A stretch of 64,000 nucleotides of DNA from Lentisphaeria bacterium. GTDB lineage: Bacteria > Verrucomicrobiota > Lentisphaeria > Victivallales > UBA1829. The stretch lies in NCBI GenBank assembly GCA_017541665.1, contig JAFXYP010000064.1, positions 1-64,000 of the forward strand, written 5' to 3'. This document shows positions 54,353 to 63,773 of this stretch, piece after piece. The translations under genes and the position numbers were made by a program. Position 1 is the first letter of the stretch. Every line of letters begins with the position of its first letter. The notes beneath the pieces were generated by a model. It was not told where the DNA came from. It did not search any database and saw only the letters and a list, made by a program, of their open reading frames with translations.

Positions 54353-57300
54353 TTACTCCTCCGCATCAACCTTAAGACCCGTTCTGGATAGCGCTATGCG
54401 AAACAACTTGCGTGTTGGAACATTTGCTTTTCGGCAAGTTTCATCGGTCAAGCCAACGTTCCAGAGATTGTAGCACCGTACCCATTTGAATTTCATGTTT
54501 TCTGGCTTTTTGATACTCACTTCGCCGTATCGCTGATCCGGATGATAAGAGCAGAGCCCGGAAAAAAGAATGGGGTTACTTTTTTCATCACAGATCAAAT
54601 ATAAACTTCTTCTTCCAGATTCCGATTGGTTTCGAGAATCCAAAAGCATTGCCTCTTTTTCAGTATAAATCCCCAAATGAACTGAGGCAAGAACATAAAG
54701 GTAGTCGATCAAAAAAACACTCGGGAATGATTGTTCTTTGCATAGATATGAGTAAAGTTCACACTTTTCTCGGAAAAAAGCCCACTCGTTTGGCTGAAGA
54801 CCGACCATAATGCGTTCTTCTCCATTTCGAGGCAATACAGAAGGCAGACCAGTGATGCTTTCCCATTTAAGGGTAATCAGTCTATATAAACATGCAGGCT
54901 CGCTATTGATTAGTGGTTGATACTCTGGCTTTTCCAAATAAGAATCAAGCAAGCTCTTTATGCCTTTTTTACGCTCTTCTGTGAGATTATCAGATGGCAG
55001 CTTGCGCAATTTATTCACGACCCGGATACATATTGCGGATGCATCACCTTGTGCAATGCTTCTGTTCAGGAAGTCGTCATTCTTGCTGAATTCATCTGCT
55101 GCCGACTCAACAAGTGCAATTTCTTGGGACAGATAACTATCTGTGGTCTCGGAGGAAGATGTTTCTGCAAACTGGAGCAGGTTACTCAGTAAGTGCATTT
55201 TCTCAGAATCATTTTGGGAGATGCTGTTATAATAGCTTACGCCTAGTTTGAGATAGTTGACTGGTATATAGGAATCAACTATGCCAGTCTTACTATAATT
55301 GCAATACTCCACAAAATCATGCTGAAGCAGCTTGAAATGAGATTCTAAATTGATTTCGGAAGGAAACTTCTCTGAAATGAACAGTAAGAAATTAACGTAT
55401 TCCACAAGAACTTTTCTGCGATAATCGAAAGACCAATCATCGGTACGTTTTTTTAAGTAAAAGTATTCGTCATGCAGCTCATCTTTTGCTGCCGTAAGTT
55501 CTTTTAAAGCGACACCCTTTTCCGTGTCATTGGATATGTCTTTCCATTTTGTGCGATACCACTCGCGTATCAGAGATTTTTCCAAAGGCAATATTTTTTC
55601 AAAAAAACGTTTCCGCTTCCGCTGTTGGGCAAGAGCATTCCATATTTTTGGATATTCATCCAAATATTTTTCCCAAATGCTTTTTTCATCATTCCACATA
55701 TCATTTCGATTGGGATTAGGCCCCGATTGTTTCAACAGGATTATCAGGAGATCGACTTCTCTCTCGTTAGAAATGGCATTTATGAGGTCCATAACAAGTT
55801 GAAATTGCGTGAGCCCGGTGTCTTGTTCGTTGGAGGGCAGAAATAGCTTGGCATCCAGCGCACTGCGGAACTGGTAACTGACTGGCTCGGTTGGCAATTC
55901 GCGAAGGATGTTGTTCCGAGTGCATAACCGGTATAATGGCCATGTGGGAATATCCAGATTAGTCGAGTTAATCAAAATGCGGACAAACAGTTCATTGCTT
56001 ACCGAACATGAATATATGGTACACAGTGCCACGATCCCAAGCGTTTTTCTAAGCCCATGTTCCGCTTCTGCAACAACTTCTTTGTCGCTTTTGAACTCGT
56101 CTGTAGTTTCCCTGCTTTCTTCCGGGAAATAATCTTTTACGAATTGATCCAATTTTTCCATTTCTTTTGAGAAAGAAGCCAATGTGCCGAATAATTGGTT
56201 TTTCAATGATTCCTTTATACAATCGCTAAAAATTTTTTTCAATGAATTGATGTCGGAGTCGGCTTCCTTGCCGATATGACTGCGGAGCAGGGGGCGAAGC
56301 CGTCTGAATTGATAAAGATAACCCAAAAATTCCGAATCAGTTGCTTCTGCCAATTTGCGAACATATAGATCGAATTCATATTCCGAAAAAGCTTTTTTAT
56401 CTATCAGTATTGTGCGGAAATCACTGATTTCTTTTTCTTTAAGTTTTGGGGGTATTGATATCCGGTGAAATAAACAGTGGAGCTCCTGATCTATTTCGGG
56501 GTAGCAATCAGTGTTATATCCTGAACAAAGCAATTCGACTTGCCACCCGGACCAGCGCAAATCGGTACGAAAGCGAACGATTTCCTTATATTCGTTGATT
56601 TGTTTGCAGGCGGTGTCCCACACCAGTAGCACGGGAGTCTTGCTGCCAACGGTCTTTTCGATTGTCTGCAAAATGAATTTTGTGCCGGAATAGATACTAT
56701 GCCAATTGACGGTCACTCCCATATTTGGCATGTAAATCACGGGATATTTGCGTTTTGAGAAAAAATGATATGCGACAGAGCAGAGGATATTGGTTTTGCC
56801 GGAGAAACTGCGCCCTTGCAGAAGGATTGGCCTGCCTTTCCTCTCTTTACTCTTTGCGGATTCAAGCGCGGCACTGGTGATTCTGATGACCTCGTCTTCG
56901 ATCGTTCTTTTTACATAAAAGTTGGTATCTGGGGAATACCAGTACCAACAGGGGAATCCTCCAGTACTTTTTTCCAAGTAATACTGAAAAAACGTCGGTT
57001 CATCCGCTTTGGAGATAACCGGGATCTCATCGGCTGATTCCTGTGTCAGCAACTGTCCGAAATGCCTTATGATATCGAGTGCTTGTGAGGGAATCGAATA
57101 TAATTTGGAATTGATAAACAGGCTTTCGGTTTCTTCCTGTCTGGCCGTGGCAAGATCTTCATCCCAATAGGTTTGCAGGAGTTCCATCGAGAGAAGCACT
57201 CTCTTGTCTTCCTTCCACTGATCGATGTATTTGTCGGCATCTCCACCTGGCTGACTGCCGAAGATACAGATATCATACCGCCGCGGAAATGCCGATGTAA

Positions 57301-57727
57301 TGTCGTATAAATACTCATAATACTCAGCGGGGATATCCTGAATGAAGATCAAACCAGAAACACTCAAAATGTCCTCTAGAGTCTTTTTTAAGGCCAGTTT
57401 TTTCGCGGTTTTCCGTTTGAGTTCATTTCCTTTCAATGAATCTGGGTTGAAAACAACGAGCGGGAACTTGTCTTTGCTGGAAATGGGTATGTTTTCCTGA
57501 TTGTTTTCCAGATAGAAGTCCTCTGCCCGCTTTATAAAGGCGATTCTGTCTATTGCATTATTCAACAAGGAATCTTCTTCCCCGTTGATGCAAAACACGA
57601 TGTTCCATTGCAACTGTAACAATTTCTTTGCATCATCTGATTTCAGTGGTCCCGTGATGAAAGCACTCGGGACAATTCCGATTTTTTGTAAAACGATTGA
57701 AAAGTCATTGTTTTGAACCACACCCAT
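54353..57727 (-). CDS. Large P-loop (STAND-like) ATPase, candidate anti-phage protein
   Basis: A 1124-residue protein. Residues 1-240 form an N-terminal domain I cannot name; its layout loosely recalls SIR2-like or other effector domains of defence ATPases. The Walker A motif is L-L-Q-G-R-S-F-S-G-K-T (GKT at 310-312), and a Walker B-like P-V-L-L-V-W-D lies near 366-372. The remaining 700 residues are mostly helical, as in the sensor regions of STAND/Avs-type proteins. A strong AGGAGG site precedes the ATG. Low G+C and neighbours (hipBA, IS fragments, methyltransferase-GHKL pair) fit a defence island. Defence is inferred from architecture and context only. Confidence 0.75.
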   Translation of the reverse strand: MGVVQNNDFSIVLQKIGIVPSAFITGPLKSDDAKKLLQLQWNIVFCINGEEDSLLNNAIDRIAFIKRAEDFYLENNQENIPISSKDKFPLVVFNPDSLKGNELKRKTAKKLALKKTLEDILSVSGLIFIQDIPAEYYEYLYDITSAFPRRYDICIFGSQPGGDADKYIDQWKEDKRVLLSMELLQTYWDEDLATARQEETESLFINSKLYSIPSQALDIIRHFGQLLTQESADEIPVISKADEPTFFQYYLEKSTGGFPCWYWYSPDTNFYVKRTIEDEVIRITSAALESAKSKERKGRPILLQGRSFSGKTNILCSVAYHFFSKRKYPVIYMPNMGVTVNWHSIYSGTKFILQTIEKTVGSKTPVLLVWDTACKQINEYKEIVRFRTDLRWSGWQVELLCSGYNTDCYPEIDQELHCLFHRISIPPKLKEKEISDFRTILIDKKAFSEYEFDLYVRKLAEATDSEFLGYLYQFRRLRPLLRSHIGKEADSDINSLKKIFSDCIKESLKNQLFGTLASFSKEMEKLDQFVKDYFPEESRETTDEFKSDKEVVAEAEHGLRKTLGIVALCTIYSCSVSNELFVRILINSTNLDIPTWPLYRLCTRNNILRELPTEPVSYQFRSALDAKLFLPSNEQDTGLTQFQLVMDLINAISNEREVDLLIILLKQSGPNPNRNDMWNDEKSIWEKYLDEYPKIWNALAQQRKRKRFFEKILPLEKSLIREWYRTKWKDISNDTEKGVALKELTAAKDELHDEYFYLKKRTDDWSFDYRRKVLVEYVNFLLFISEKFPSEINLESHFKLLQHDFVEYCNYSKTGIVDSYIPVNYLKLGVSYYNSISQNDSEKMHLLSNLLQFAETSSSETTDSYLSQEIALVESAADEFSKNDDFLNRSIAQGDASAICIRVVNKLRKLPSDNLTEERKKGIKSLLDSYLEKPEYQPLINSEPACLYRLITLKWESITGLPSVLPRNGEERIMVGLQPNEWAFFREKCELYSYLCKEQSFPSVFLIDYLYVLASVHLGIYTEKEAMLLDSRNQSESGRRSLYLICDEKSNPILFSGLCSYHPDQRYGEVSIKKPENMKFKWVRCYNLWNVGLTDETCRKANVPTRKLFRIALSRTGLKVDAEE

Positions 57728-57919
57728 ATAAGCCTCCTGAAATATACTGATTGATTGTCAGAAAAAACGTTCCGTCCAGGCAGAAATGAAGCACATCCCC
57801 TGTCCCCTTGAGCCTGAACTATTCAAAATGACTCGTAAATACTAATGGATACTATAGCAGGCATTGACTGAATGTCAAGCCTGATTCCGAAAAAACAATG
57901 TTTTTTAGAGTCTCTCATC

Positions 57920-58035
57920 GGGACGCATCTCCCTTTGTAGGCGGAATCGGGAGTGAGATTCTTCAAAGATGAGTAAAGCCGCCTGTGGTTATGGAAGTTC
58001 ACATAGCTTTGGATGCCTCGGCTGTGTTGAACCAA
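57920..58035 (-). pseudogene. C-terminal fragment of an IS3-family transposase (OrfB)
   Basis: The minus-strand frame reads I-Q-S-Y-V-N-F-H-N-H-R-R-L-Y-S-S-L and T-P-D-S-A-Y, the usual end of IS3 OrfB integrases after the catalytic Glu. The catalytic DDE core upstream is missing, so this is a small leftover. Confidence 0.75.
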
Positions 58036-58348
58036 AGAATGTAGTTAATCTTCCGTTTATGAGTCCTTGTGCTGGTATCCCATGAGCATCTGTTTCAGGC
58101 TGTCATCGCATTTCAAGTCATCCCCGCGGAAAACCCCGGCATCGATTCCCGGGGTCGTGGCGATCTTCCTGCTGGCGCTGCTGGTCGAAAACGGCCTGAT
58201 CAGGATCGTGCCGTGTCGGACGCCAAAAGATTTGACCGCATTTCCGCCAGATAAGGTGCCGGTTAAAACCGGACAAGGATTTGGCGCAGAGGTTTAGTTT
58301 TCGTTTTTCTTCCGGTTTTTCTTATTTTTTTCTTGCACCATGCATTTT

Positions 58349-58384
58349 GTCCGGTTCCTGAGATTTCAGAACCGGACTTTTTTT
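58349..58384 (+). terminator. Perfect rho-independent terminator, orphan
   Basis: 9-base stem GTCCGGTTC/GAACCGGAC with an 11-base loop, then TTTTTTT. No plus-strand gene clearly precedes it, so the gene it served has probably been lost. Confidence 0.8.
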
Positions 58385-58835
58385 CTTAGAGTGGAGGCCA
58401 TGATGATCCTGTTTCCCGTAAAGAACCGTAATTTCGAGATGTCTCATTTTTTTGTCGGCAGCCGCCACTGGCTGAATACCCCGCTTCCGCATCTTTGGAA
58501 AGCAGCAGTCCGATTACAAATCCACCGCCTAATCTGGGGTTCAAGGAAGCCTGTCTTATCTTGTCTTGGAAACCGTGTGATCGACGTTTTCCAATTTTAT
58601 ACGAAATGTTTTGTTTTTTAGGCTCGGATTTACCCTCAACATGGTGCGCGCTGAGGGCATACTCTTGCGACGATTCTTACCGCCTCGTTCCTCCCCGAAG
58701 ATATGAGAATAGCGATAGAGACATTGGTCTTTGACTGCATCTCCCGGATTCGCCGATTATAATTTGTGTGGCAATCTGTCCCATGGAGATTCTTTTCTAT
58801 GGGCGTGCGAAAGACGGTCCAAAGTCTTGCGTCGA

Positions 58836-61052
58836 TTACAATTTTGTATTCAATGCCTCTATGACAAAATTTAAAAAAGGCTGAAGTTTCTTCATGAATT
58901 GCATTACCTCATTGGGAGATGCGTGTGTATTAGGGTTATGAACATAAGCATTAAGATCAAGTTTATCATATGCTTTAGTAATATGCCCGCTACAATCAAT
59001 CAAAGTCTTCTCGTATTTTGATAGGATACTTGGGGCAATTGCAAGTTTTTTATTGCGTATTCTTTGAAACAAACTCGTCAAATTATCAATTACGCCAAAA
59101 GAACGATTGTTTTTTTCTTTGGCAAATATTGCATCTGATTCAGGTTTGGAATAAAATTCAAGAATAAAAGCTTTCAATGCAAACTCAACCAAGGGACGCA
59201 TTGCAATCATGCAAAGCGTCGGATGATTTGTATAACTCTCCGATATGGAGGCAATCACATCAGAGATTTTAGGGTATTTCGAGCACTGATAAGGAAATAG
59301 TTTTTGAATTTTATCTGTTTCTTTATAATGAATCTGTTTAATTGTAACTTGAATCGTTTTAGCTATTTCATCTGAGAATTTATAGAAAACTACATACTGC
59401 CCCGGGAGGTTATCGGAGGAAAGAGTCGCCCCATTTAATATCTTTAACCCATTGCTACTAATCTTAATGTCGCCAATAGATAGGTTTTTTAAAGAAGTTG
59501 CTTTTATTAGACTTCTTAAATCAAATGCATTTTTTTCAAGGATGGTAATAGATGCTTTTTTTAATTCAAAAGACGGAGTATTATCTTCAACATCAATATC
59601 AATAGAAATTATTTCGCCATTATGTTCAAATTGAAGTTTTTGGTGACCAATTTGCGAAAAGACAATGTTTCCATCTCCATTCATTGTAACACTGCTTGGG
59701 AAGTCAGCATTGATCTCTTCCATTGACAAATTTGTGCAAATCAACTCATTAGCCTTTAATGGATTGCCAAGAGTTACACGTCTCTTTGCATTTGCCTTTT
59801 TCTTAAATATTATCGCCCCTGAGTCGTCGAAATTTTTAATGTTCATATCTATTGTGCTAAATATTGCTGATACGAATTTGCGCATGATAAACAAAAACTT
59901 CTTTTTTGCAAGAGTCTCAGTGAAATCATTACGTTCATTTGATATTTTAAGAGAAGAAGTATCTTCGTTGTATTGCGAAAACGAAACATAACCATAGGTG
60001 TTTTTTAGCTTATAATTAGTGGCTTTTTTGTTTTGAGAGATCTCGGAGTGTTGAAGCCAGTCGAATTCGCTGTTGAGATAATTATACAAACCATAATTAT
60101 TAATATATATGCGTACCCCATAAGGGTAATCTTTTATTGAGTCTTTTGTTCCACGCCAGATGTAATATACGCCATCAAAATCATCAATCACTGTCTTCGA
60201 ATCAAAATTTTCAACTTCTTCTTTCAAGTTTAACCCTGAAATCTTATGATATCTCAAAAAAGCAAGAACTGATGACAAATCAGTTAAATCAATTTCTTCA
60301 TCACGGAAATTAAAAAGGCCTTTTATGTTGTCTTCATAGGACAAGGAAAGCTTGTTTGCTTTATATTTGAATGATGCTTTTGCAACAAAAAAACCTTTGG
60401 AGTTTTTGCGGTTCTTTTTATACAACTCTTCAATCTTTATTTGTGGAGCAGATTGATCGAGTATGCCGCCATTAAACAATTCTATTCGCGGCAAGTTCTT
60501 TTTGTCTACACAAGATTTTATAGATGAGAAATATAATTTCGTTAATTCCTCTTTTAATAATATTAATTGAAATGTCTCTGCCGCAACTCCATGAAGAATA
60601 AACTCTGAACCAAGTCTTTGTTCTTGAATTTCTTTCCACCTAATCTCTCCCGTTCCTTTTTCCCAAACGATATGATATGTTTTCTTGTCATCCTGGGAAA
60701 AAGTTCTTATTTCTAACTTATCACATAAGTTAAATGCTGTAAGAATTCCAAGGCCTTTGCTTCCTGCAAATGGTTCGTTGATACGAGAAACGGTATTACC
60801 ATCTCTCATTTTTGAGGAAAAACCAACTACAAATAAGCTTTCAATATCTTTATGGCTGAATCCATAACCATTATCAATAATGCGTATTTTTTGACTTTGC
60901 TTATCAATATAAATAGCAATCTTATCATCTGGAGTCATGCATGCATCTGATGCGTTCTTGATCAGTTCCGTTAATGCTACTACAGGCGCAAAAGCAACTG
61001 CCAATACTCGCTCAAAATTGCCATCCTGAATTGAAACTTTGTTTTTGGGCAT
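58836..61052 (-). CDS. GHKL (HSP90/MutL/MORC-like) ATPase
   Basis: A 738-residue protein. The N-terminal GHKL fold is complete: E29-L-I-K-N33-A-S-D36 (N-box), I-I-D60-N-G-Y-G (G1) and G97-S-K-G-L-G (G2). A long middle region with a probable transducer-like part follows. The C-terminal 150 residues (R-P-L-V-E-F-A-L-K-A-F and N-A-Y-V-H-N-P-N-T-H) resemble helical HEPN/DUF4145-like domains of abortive-infection proteins. It starts 18 bases after the methyltransferase gene. Iyer, Abhiman and Aravind described MutL/MORC-type ATPases in restriction-modification operons; this fits that class, but no nuclease is visible here. Confidence 0.85.
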   Translation of the reverse strand: MPKNKVSIQDGNFERVLAVAFAPVVALTELIKNASDACMTPDDKIAIYIDKQSQKIRIIDNGYGFSHKDIESLFVVGFSSKMRDGNTVSRINEPFAGSKGLGILTAFNLCDKLEIRTFSQDDKKTYHIVWEKGTGEIRWKEIQEQRLGSEFILHGVAAETFQLILLKEELTKLYFSSIKSCVDKKNLPRIELFNGGILDQSAPQIKIEELYKKNRKNSKGFFVAKASFKYKANKLSLSYEDNIKGLFNFRDEEIDLTDLSSVLAFLRYHKISGLNLKEEVENFDSKTVIDDFDGVYYIWRGTKDSIKDYPYGVRIYINNYGLYNYLNSEFDWLQHSEISQNKKATNYKLKNTYGYVSFSQYNEDTSSLKISNERNDFTETLAKKKFLFIMRKFVSAIFSTIDMNIKNFDDSGAIIFKKKANAKRRVTLGNPLKANELICTNLSMEEINADFPSSVTMNGDGNIVFSQIGHQKLQFEHNGEIISIDIDVEDNTPSFELKKASITILEKNAFDLRSLIKATSLKNLSIGDIKISSNGLKILNGATLSSDNLPGQYVVFYKFSDEIAKTIQVTIKQIHYKETDKIQKLFPYQCSKYPKISDVIASISESYTNHPTLCMIAMRPLVEFALKAFILEFYSKPESDAIFAKEKNNRSFGVIDNLTSLFQRIRNKKLAIAPSILSKYEKTLIDCSGHITKAYDKLDLNAYVHNPNTHASPNEVMQFMKKLQPFLNFVIEALNTKL

Positions 61053-61070
61053 AGTAAAACCTCCTTATAG

Positions 61071-62420
61071 TTATTTCTTTTGTGTGGTTTGTTTCCGCAT
61101 AACAAGTAAAGATTCTTCTGTCATAGTTGCGCTACTTCGATTTTTTGAAGCCATTCTTTTTGTTGGAATATCTCGATATATTTCTGTAATAAAAACAGCA
61201 CCATGTCCTTCGAGAAGATCTCGCATAATGATATCCATTGGGACAATTTGATTAGCAACCCTTCTATTACCAAGAGTAAAAATCATGAATGCTCCATCTG
61301 CCATTTGACGAACAATATTCTCAAGAGCTAAATCCATATCATAGAAAAAATTAGCTACTTTGTGCTGGCGTTTTTGTTTGTCATTGGAGAGATGATCTAA
61401 CAATTGTTTTAGAGCCTCAGACTTCGTATTCATTATGTGTAACACATGGTCCTTATTGCTACAAGCCCCCCCTAAACTTTGTCTGTCAATTTCTTGTGCT
61501 GTTCTTAGAAAATCAAACGGCATTTTTCCTGGTATATCATCAGGGGCAATCCATTGCAATGGCAAATATGAGTATTGACCATAAGGAACAGTCGTTCCAT
61601 TATCGCCATACGGGGGGGAAGTAATGAGTAAATCGTATTTATGATTTTGAAAAATACCACCCTTAACAATATCTTTGCATTTAATGTTAATAGACTCTAT
61701 ATATGAAAAACGATTCAACTTTTTTTGGGAATCAAGAGCCACTTGTAATTCTTGAAGACGTAATAGATTATCATCAACTTTCCGCAAAAAATCTAATTTG
61801 GGACTTGTTGTTCGAGAAGCAATATCTGTTTGTGTGCGGATGTGCAACTTAAATGTACTTGTCCTTGAATTGCTTGTTGCTCTGACTGTATCAACCATTG
61901 CAAGCCAAAAAAAACATCGAACTCTTTTTGACTTTTCTTTCATAATCGCTCGGCGAATAATCGACAACTCCACAAGGACGTCTTTTGTAAACCATTTGTC
62001 ACGTTTTTCAAATTCTATTTCAATATCGGAAGCATGGTCTTCATTTATTCGTTTTCGCAACAAATCAATACTCTTTTTTACCTTTTTAATATAGAATGGC
62101 CCTTTTTTTACATAACACGCTAGTACTGCCAATGGATTAATATCCTGTCCTGCAAATGAAAGCCCGTGTAACATGGCCTCTGTCATTACTGTTCCTGAAC
62201 CAACGAAGGGATCATAGATTGATTTGATTTCAGGGTAGAAGCGTAGAAAAACATCAATTATCTCACTTTGCATTTGGGGAACCATCATTGCAGGATACTT
62301 TATAAAAGCATGTGCGTGTTCACGCTTTGCTCCTTTAAAAGCCCAATGTTCTCTAGGTTGTTCTTTAAGCGCAAGAACAAGTTTTTCTATTTTTGCATTG
62401 TCTGAGGTTTGTGCTTTCAT
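61071..62420 (-). CDS. DNA methyltransferase paired with the GHKL ATPase
   Basis: A 449-residue SAM-dependent methyltransferase. The SAM motif I is D70-P-F-V-G-S-G-T and the catalytic motif IV is T268-S-P-P-Y-G-D, so motif I comes before IV. T/S-P-P-Y is the form found in N4-cytosine and some N6-adenine DNA methyltransferases. A target-recognition region probably lies between (about residues 110-260). It is the first gene of a two-gene operon with the GHKL ATPase, and could mark self DNA for that system. A tRNA or rRNA substrate is less likely given the context. Confidence 0.85.
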   Translation of the reverse strand: MKAQTSDNAKIEKLVLALKEQPREHWAFKGAKREHAHAFIKYPAMMVPQMQSEIIDVFLRFYPEIKSIYDPFVGSGTVMTEAMLHGLSFAGQDINPLAVLACYVKKGPFYIKKVKKSIDLLRKRINEDHASDIEIEFEKRDKWFTKDVLVELSIIRRAIMKEKSKRVRCFFWLAMVDTVRATSNSRTSTFKLHIRTQTDIASRTTSPKLDFLRKVDDNLLRLQELQVALDSQKKLNRFSYIESINIKCKDIVKGGIFQNHKYDLLITSPPYGDNGTTVPYGQYSYLPLQWIAPDDIPGKMPFDFLRTAQEIDRQSLGGACSNKDHVLHIMNTKSEALKQLLDHLSNDKQKRQHKVANFFYDMDLALENIVRQMADGAFMIFTLGNRRVANQIVPMDIIMRDLLEGHGAVFITEIYRDIPTKRMASKNRSSATMTEESLLVMRKQTTQKK

Positions 62421-62640
62421 CGTTGTATGCTTTACCGCACTATCTTAAATCTTCTTATCATGGGATAACCCCATACAAGAATTGTTTTCAAGGCCAAATA
62501 TATTATTAGGGAACATCTATCAATTCGTTTTTGAGAGAGTGTTCGGTTGTTGACGGATAAGAATCGCCGGATGCGATTCTTCGTTACCATAAAATAAGCC
62601 TTTGTTATCGTTTTGTCAAGGCTTGAAGACAGGAAAAATA
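62421..62640. other. AT-rich gap before the IS element
   Basis: No gene and no convincing promoter are seen, apart from a small inverted repeat GAATCGC/GCGATTC near 62570. Confidence 0.4.
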
Positions 62641-63773
62641 GTTTTTTCTGTGATTATCTCGAAGAAATCCTCCATTTTATGCTGCTTGTAACATCAATGT
62701 GCAGTATCTGTCCATGTTGTATGCGAGGTTCCGCAACCCCAGCTTCACCTCGGCGGCCTTTATTCCGATTGTCCTCAGAATAACATTTCCGGCTCGTTGA
62801 ACCATCGCCCTGAACACGTGTTCTATCCTTGATCGGGTCTTGGATCGGGTCCGGTTCCCTTGCTTCTCCCATGAGGTCAAGGGGCGTCCCCGGCATCCTT
62901 TCCGTTGCAGATGAGCTCGGAACTTCAATGCTTTCAGCTCGGCTTCGTGCTCCGCCGAACGGTACGCGCTGTCCGCGTAAACGTCCCGACTGGTGTTGGT
63001 TTCATCCAGAATCTCCTCGAAAACCCTGCTGTCATGAACAGAAGCATCGGTAACCTTGTACTTCCTGATGAGCTTGTGCTTGTCGTCCACCTCGACATGA
63101 TTCTTGTAGCCGAAGTAGTTTTTGCCCCGTTTCTTCGTCCAACGGGCATCCGTATCTTTCTGGCATTTCTTCGTCTCGCTCCAGTTCTCGACGGGCGGTT
63201 TTCCCTCCTTGATCGCCTCGTTTTCCTTCCTCGTGTTGCGCTGAATCGGCACCCGGACGATCGTAGCATCCACAATCTGCCCCTTGCGAGCCTCAAAGCC
63301 CGAACTTGCCAGAAACTCGCTGAACTTGTCGAACAGCTTCCGGGTCAGGTGGAACGTTTCCAGTTTCGAGCGGAACAGCCAGATTGTTTTTGCATCGGGC
63401 ACACGGCTGTCAAGGTCCAGTCCGAGGAAACGCATGAAGCTCAGACGGTCCATGATCTGATACTCCATCTCATCATCGCTCAGGTTGTACAGCGATTGCA
63501 GAATCAGATCTTGAACATCATCACCACATCGAACGGCCGACTCCGGCATTGCTCTTGCGTTCGTGATCATAAATAACCTCAAGCTCGCTTCGGAACTCCT
63601 CCCACGGAATCAGATTCTTCAAGGTCGGAAGGATGTCGCCGTTGGCAGTCAGATAATCAAGGCGGTTCTCTACGTCGAAAAATCCGTTCACCATTTTTTG
63701 TCTCCTGTGCTGTTCCGTGGTTACAATAATATATCCCGCGCGAGGTCCTCTTTCAAGAATGATTTCAGAAAAC
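62641..63773 (-). mobile_element. IS5-family insertion sequence with a broken transposase
   Basis: About 1.13 kb holding an IS5-type transposase. Imperfect terminal inverted repeats are suggested: GTTTTTTCTGTGATTATCTC... (62641-62673) against GTTTTCTGAAATCATTCTTG... (minus strand, 63773-63742), alignable with small gaps. I could not identify a clear target-site duplication, so the outer limits are approximate. Confidence 0.55.
62677..63694 (-). pseudogene. IS5-family transposase, disrupted by two frameshifts
   Basis: The N-terminus (M-V-N-G-F-F-D-V-E-N-R-L...E-R-K-S-N-A-G) starts at 63694 after a good AGGAGA site. Near 63530-63540 the frame must shift to read R-P-F-D-V-V-M-M-F-K-I, then shift again near 63510 to reach I-L-Q-S-L-Y-N-L-S-D and the long C-terminal part. 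That part has the DDE catalytic residues (V-D-A-T-I-V, Y-A-D-S-A-Y, R-I-E-H-V-F). Three frames are needed to give one normal IS5 protein, so the copy is probably inactive unless programmed frameshifting occurs. Confidence 0.8.

Larger units (their letters stand above)
57728..58835. other. Gene-poor stretch with IS3 remnant and terminator
   Basis: Apart from the IS3 fragment and one terminator, no gene is supported. A G+C-richer patch at 58067-58297 keeps a 76-residue open frame on the plus strand with a hydrophobic centre (V-V-A-I-F-L-L-A-L-L-V), which may be a scrap of a host gene. The rest looks like decayed insertion DNA. Confidence 0.5.
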
